NCBI GenBank assembly: GCA_024811115.1
Contig: JAKOGH010000833.1
Location: 124,001-188,000, forward strand
Length of the DNA stretch: 64,000 bases
Source of the DNA: Terana coerulea
Taxonomy: Eukaryota > Basidiomycota > Agaricomycetes > Polyporales > Phanerochaetaceae
Direction: 5' to 3'
Shown here in pieces: positions 59,384 through 64,000 of this stretch (its first letter is position 1; each line of letters starts with the position of its first letter). The notes beneath the pieces are model-generated. The model saw only the letters and a program-made list of their open reading frames with translations. It was not told the origin of the DNA and did no database searches. Both the position numbers and the translations under genes were made by a program.

Positions 59384-61479
59384 TCACATCGCCGCGACGC
59401 CGAGGCTCTGGAACCCGCCGACGCGACCGCCGGGGACGATCGCTTGCGGCTGGTGCTGCTGCTGCTGGGCCTGCGCGCTTTGGGGCTGCGCGAGCTGGAG
59501 TGTCGGCCCGGGCGCAAACACGGGTGTGCTCTTCTCCTCCAGGTCGGAGTAGAGGACGGTCATCTCCTTGCGGGCCTTCTCCCAGTTCTCGGGGTCCCAG
59601 TACGAGTACGTGCCCTGTTCGCCGCCCGGGATCTTAACGGACGACGGCGTCGCGTTCTCCTTCGTGATCCACAGCCGCATCTCCTTGTGGTATCGCCAAT
59701 TCCTGTTCCAACTGCTGAGCGTTGTCAGCGCCGGGGCTCCTGTGAAGCAACAAAACGGGAACTCACAGCTCCTGGGCGGCGATTTCCTGCAGCGCGTCCT
59801 TTGGCGAGGCGTAGAACATGAAGAATAGCGTCTCGTCGCTGAACGCAGCCGCCTTACCAGGTCCTGGTGGTGGTGGCGCGACGTTGTAGCATGCCGGCAG
59901 GTGGAAGTCGGGCTCCACTGTATGCGCTGCAGAGGAGTCTGCCCACGGCGTTATGAACGTCGAGTACAAGCTCCTGCCCAGACGTCGGTAAGGAACAAGA
60001 GATGGCGTACGAAGGGCACTCACCCTGGTGTTTGCATGTCCAACCCCATTGTACCCAGATCCGTCCCTACTGCGAGAAGATTTGTGTCCAGATCGGCGCT
60101 CTTAATCATCGCTAGGAGGCCAAGCAAGCCCCATCGGTCGGCGGGCGACATAAGGACCTGTTGCGCCGGTGTCTGTGGGACCGTCGTCCCCGACACCTGC
60201 ACGGAGCCCTGAGAAGGGTGAATGGGCGTGTCTGCGGCCACGTTGCCGTTCCCTATGTATGGCGTATGTTGCGGCGCGCCGACCTGCGACTGCTGTTGCT
60301 GTGGTTGAGAGAATGACGCCGGCGGAGGTACACCGGGTGGGCCTGATAGATGCTGCGATGGTAGTTGTGGCTGGTTCCCAGACTGTTGCGTTGACTGTCC
60401 GTGGTTGGCACGCGCGCCGTTCTGCGTCTGCGGGAAGGCCGTCGCGGGCTGCTGACTTAGGTTATCGTTGGTTGAGTTCCAAGCTGCGGCGGCCGCGGCG
60501 AGGCTGTTCTGGTTATTGAGCTTTAGCGCGTAATTCTGAGTTGCGGAGGAACGCCCGTCAGCATGACCGGGACGTCCTACCAGGAGGGTGAATTGCATAA
60601 CGACGAGGACTCACCCGCTTGTCCGCTTCCAACTGGAAACTCCCCTGATTTCTCGCCTGACTCAGGTTCAGCACGCCTGGCTGCTGCTGGCCGCCTCCCG
60701 TTAACGATCCAAGCAAGTTCTGCCGGTGCTGGTCGTTATTCTGCTGGAAGCCGTTAAGGCCTGGCGGATGGCTGTCGGTACTCTGCGAAGCTTGCGCGGA
60801 TGGTTGCTGTACTGCCTGTCCCGAGCCTCCCAGGGCTGGGAAATCATCTGCCGTAAAGTCTCTTTGTCCACTCGCGACCGCTCCTGCACCGTTACCAACC
60901 ACCCCTGCGCCCGTCCCAGCTTGACTCGCATAACTCGTCGCGTTCGTCGTTGATGGCGTATTTAGACTCGTTGGCGTCGAGCCTAATGCAGGAAAGTCAT
61001 TTGGGTCAAGTCCCACTTCGCTGGCTGACGACACGGAGGGGGCCGTTCCGAGACTTGGTGCGGTATTTTGTGTGAGATGCGGCGGTAGACTGGGTGTCGC
61101 GCCTGTCGTCTGTTGGCTCTGAGGCTGCTGCTGCTGGTGTGATGTATGCGGTATTGGTGTCTGAGACGTATGCTGAGAGGATGTTTGTTGCGACTGCTGT
61201 ATCCCTCCAACGTATGGGAAACCGCTTTGACCTCTCTGCTGAATGTAATTCGGCGATGGCTGAGGAACTATGTTCTGTGTCGACCTGTGGTTTGGCAACG
61301 CAGGATACCCGGGCATTACGTTTCGTGGTGGTATCCCGAACGTTGGATATGGCTGTCGGAAAGGCCCTCCTAAGGCAGGATTTGGTCCCAGACTTGGTGG
61401 CCGCTGAGGTGGTTGCCCTGCATGCAATTCAATAATAATCGCATTTTGCCCAAGATTTTTCGTCACCTGTTCGATTCAT
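59384..61479 (-). CDS. NOT2: CCR4-NOT complex subunit NOT2 (CNOT2)
   Basis: Scaffold subunit of the CCR4-NOT deadenylase. Start at 61479 gives MNRT, then a GTGACG...GCATGCAG intron and GQPPQRPPSLGPNPALGG. The N-terminal region is Gln/Pro/Ser-rich and contains two copies of the NOT2 signature DFPALG (LDPNDFPALGSTP and TADDFPALGG). Further on: GSFQLEADKR, NYALKLNNQNSLAAAAAAW. The C-terminal NOT2/3/5 part reads SPADRWGLLGLLAMIKSADL, TDLGTMGLDMQTPG, LYSTFITPWADSSA, VEPDFHLPACYNV, FSDETLFFMFYASPKDALQE, NRNWRYHKEMRLWITKEN, TYSYWDPENWEKARKEMTVL. The protein ends GFQSLGVAAM. Order of motifs and length fit the family. Shares a 290-bp divergent promoter with the RPC9 gene. Confidence 0.93.
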
Positions 61480-61766
61480 ACTGCTTTGCGGTCTTTCAGA
61501 TGGTCGCAAGAGGGATATGTAGTTGAGTGAAAGATTGTGTGTGCGTGGTAGGAGACAAGAAATAAAGTCGAATTTCGCACGTACTTCCGAGTCGCAGTTC
61601 GCGGACGGCGAGCGCGCATTTCACTCTCTATTCAACCACCACCTTCATCTTTCTTTAATCGTACCTATGCCTTTGTCATAAAAGGCTCCCGCTTCTCTTT
61701 GTCTCGATTGCTGTCTGTCCCTTCGGTTGTAAGCGAGACAAAGCCCCTAACTGCAGATCGCTCGTA
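61480..61766. promoter_or_regulatory. Divergent promoter NOT2 / RPC9
   Basis: Only 287 bp separate the two start codons, so control regions must overlap. It is C/T-rich on the RPC9 side (CTTCATCTTTCTTTAATC; TTCTCTTTGTCTCGATTGC). No specific factor site identified. Confidence 0.5.
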
Positions 61767-62550
61767 ATGGAGGTAAGTACATTCCTACGGATTCCGCCAC
61801 TATTGTGATCTCAAACCTTGGTTCACAGGTTGTGAACCCTCGCTCAGCTTTGTTATCGAACTACGAAGTCTTGACGTTGCTTCGAGAGCTCGAAAGCGAT
61901 CATCTCGCGAAAGCGCGAACGGCATTACGCATCAAAAAGAGGAAGAGGCGGCGGGGACACCTTCAAAGAGCCATGTCGTTCAGGAGGAAGTGCTAGAGAA
62001 CCTGAGGACCATCGAAGTCGAAGTGCGTTATTTTTACGAGACGCGCCTTCCTTTCTCATTATTCTATGACCAGGCCATCCAGTATCTCTCGGCAGACTTC
62101 CAGCCCACCGGCTCACAAACTGAGACAGGCATCAGCCAACTAACAAGGTCGCTTGCTGCCTACGACCTCACCAAAGCGGAGAAACTCCAAGTCGTCAATC
62201 TCGCCCCGGTGGAACCAGTTGAGCTCTATGTGGTGCGTCTATTATCCATGTTTGTCATAGCATAGTACTAAGGCTAGGCTAGATCGTGGAAGAACTAGAG
62301 GATCGCTTTACCGACCAAATCGACGAGATGCTCTCCCTCGTTAAATCCTCGCTTGCTGGTGCTCCCCTACGTCAGAATCCACACATGGGGCCAACGCTGC
62401 TCCTGAAGCAGCTCCGGAGCAGTTCATCTACTCCGAGGACGCATATGTCGACCAGGCCGACGGCTGGGAGCAAGACGGGAACGGAGACGTATTTGACGAT
62501 ACGGGCGAGGGGCGGGTATTGAGGGTGATCTGGACATCGAGGAAGATTGA
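61767..62550 (+). CDS. RPC17: RNA polymerase III subunit RPC9
   Basis: Rpb4-like stalk subunit of RNA polymerase III (yeast Rpc17, human CGRP-RCP). A 6-nt first exon (ATGGAG) is followed by an intron of 56 nt; then VVNPRSALLSNYEVLTLLRE, LESDHLAKARTALRIK. After this the frame must step by one at the A-run 61934-61938 to give EEEAAGTPSKSHVVQEEVLE and NLRTIEVE. An intron ends GACCAG, then AIQYLSADFQPTGSQTETGI, LAAYDLTKAEKLQVVNLAPV, EPVELYV, another intron, IVEELEDRFTDQIDEMLSLV. Two further single-base steps (C-run 62364-62367; G-run 62509-62512) give PTSESTHGANAAPEAAPEQF, YSEDAYVDQADGWEQDG and the acidic tail GIEGDLDIEED. All three steps are single missing bases in homopolymers. The fold and motif order leave little doubt on identity. 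Confidence 0.88.
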
Positions 62551-63185
62551 ACTCAAGATCCATACACCCATTAGCAGGCCACGGGGCATTTCCCCACTGT
62601 CTGGGTTCCACGAACCGCGCCTGCGGGGCCGTTGGAACCGCCGTCTTCCGCCGACGCAGCACTTCATATAGTGGAGATCCGTACTCCTTACGGGTTTCTA
62701 TGGAGCCTGGGCCAATCGGAGATAAAGGACGCAGGACAACATGCGCCCTGAAGGACATTCAGCCACCGCATACCAAGAACCTGCGCAGCACACTGCCCTT
62801 GGGCGGTACATAAGTCTTCGTCGAAGACCGGCAGGATGGCTCTCTTACTTGGGAATCAGGAATTAGATATACAGTATATTCATCGTTATATGCGTGGGTA
62901 TGTATACTACTTTAGTCCGGGTCGCGGTCAACACGTTACAGACTGTTCGGAAGAGAGACTACTTTAAGAGGCATTTCTTTGGAAAGTTCAATGTCGTGAA
63001 TTTTCGAAAAGCGCGACTGCGAGAAGCATCATAAATTGGAATGGCATCGCATGGAGAGGGTAAACAAGGCCAATGGTGGGCAAGGCGGCGAGAAGATGGT
63101 TCGAAAGGGTATAAGAAAGATATGTGTGGTGGGATGGAAGTACGATGCGTCGAATTGACATCGAGGAACAGTGAAGTGAGGGTCT
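62551..63185. other. Intergenic, no supported gene
   Basis: 3' side of RPC9 and of the next minus-strand gene. Nothing recognised. Confidence 0.4.
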
Positions 63186-63633
63186 TCACATGATAATGCA
63201 GCAGCTACCACTGTGGCTGCCGGGACTGTTGCTTGCAGTTGGCCGTGCTGGCTTCCCGCGAGCTACTTGCACCGTCACTTGATTAGCACCAGCTTCGCAG
63301 GGGCACTGGGCGGTCCACGTACTGTCGTTGTACGAGATCGCAGAGACCGACGCCGTTGGTGAGCTCCCCCTGACTCCGACTGTCCTCGGGTTTTGGAACA
63401 CCTAAGTAGCCGCTGTGCTGCCCGTGTGCGGGCGGGAGTTGAATGGCGACTGTATAGGCGCGAGGGGTGTTGTGATTGTGGCGATGGGGAGTTGGTATAT
63501 GGGTTGTAGCTGGACTCGGGAGCGGGGAACGCGTAGGACGCCTGGGCTGGGGTGCTTGATAGACGTCGGGTTCAGGCATGCCAGGTGCGTTATAGGAGGG
63601 ATGTGACGTTTGAGGCTGCGGCATGGTAGCCAT
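63186..63633 (-). CDS. Small Pro/His-rich CaaX protein 5 (CIIM)
   Basis: Start at 63633: MATMPQPQTSHPSYNAPGMP, EPDVYQAPQPRRPTRSPLPS, then a His/Thr/Pro-rich stretch and PPAHGQHSGYLG. The C-terminus is read from a second frame: VTVQVARGKPARPTASNSP, GSHSGSCCIIM, stop at 63186. One intron is needed between about 63300 and 63400; a donor GTCTCTGC and acceptors TGCGAAG or ATCAAG would restore frame, but the exact junction is not certain. The CaaX box CIIM is preceded by one more Cys. Composition (Pro, Tyr, Gln, His) matches the CaaX proteins at 40.6-55.3 kb, although it lies 8 kb beyond them. Confidence 0.55.
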
Positions 63634-64000
63634 TAGGATAGAGATTGTTGGTTTGTGAGGAGTGAAGATGAGGATGAGCTTGGAGGTTTATCGAGTATGA
63701 CCATGTCCCAAGTCATATACGAACGTCGAAACGCCTAACGACACTGCCTCTGTCGGTTCGGAATGACTCCTTGTAAGGTTCGCGAAGAAGGATTGCCATT
63801 CATGGTCCCCTACGCCTTCTGTGGGCACAGCCTGCATGGGGCATGGGTCGTTTTTTTGCGCCACCTCGTGTCGGGCTGTGTGACACATCCGGCCGTGAAA
63901 CGCAACATGACAACAGACCTGCTTTGCGTCTGTTGATTACGCGGGACAGAGAGGGCTAGTGAGCGACAGATCGTGCCCAACGGGTCCGCGGGTGGATGCA
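63634..64000. other. Window end, no supported gene
   Basis: Upstream region of CaaX protein 5. Only short frames are present. Confidence 0.4.

Overview
The window looks like nuclear DNA of a filamentous basidiomycete, most likely an Agaricomycete of Polyporales type (inference). Reasons: both strands are densely packed with genes; nearly every conserved gene is split by short GT-AG introns of about 40-65 nt; and the families present (DUF6533 membrane protein, fungal SUN-like protein with a C-terminal membrane anchor, LEA-2-like protein, fungal tetraspanin, 2OG-Fe(II) oxygenase next to a P450) are typical of that group. There is no operon logic; genes are independent units with divergent or convergent neighbours.

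Layout. 0.6-15.3 kb: a small hAT-like element, then a run of minus-strand genes: DUF6533 protein, DMAC1-like small protein, SUN-like ER/nuclear-envelope protein, V-ATPase subunit c, thioredoxin reductase, tetraspanin, LEA-2-like protein. 15.5-17.6 kb: a nest of non-autonomous DNA transposons (a hAT-like MITE inside a foldback/Mutator-like element, then a Tc1-like MITE with perfect 50-bp terminal repeats). 18.0-33.1 kb: two small unknown genes, CCDC25, Msp1/ATAD1, a small Ser-rich protein, a 2OG-Fe(II) oxygenase facing a cytochrome P450, PRMT3-type arginine methyltransferase and a cupin. 33.5-39.8 kb: two tandem paralogues with an unusual RRM / coiled-coil / J-like architecture. 40.6-57.4 kb: a gene-poor stretch interrupted by one lipase and populated by tiny intron-containing genes, four of which encode Pro/Tyr/Ser-rich proteins ending in Cys-rich CaaX boxes (CIIM, CCIM, CCIM, CIVM); a fifth (CIIM) lies at 63.2 kb. 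57.4-62.6 kb: MIF4G-like protein, CCR4-NOT subunit NOT2, RNA polymerase III subunit RPC9.

Two observations dominate. First, a dispersed family of small, probably farnesylated proteins, two of them with the same 17-nt first exon, plus a second pair of short ORFs ending in QPxIxGHA. Second, at least ten single-base reading-frame breaks inside otherwise conserved housekeeping genes, mostly in homopolymer runs, which argues that the assembly consensus has uncorrected indels rather than that these genes are dead. Spliced models were worked out by eye from reading frame, splice signals and remembered family motifs; no database search was possible.
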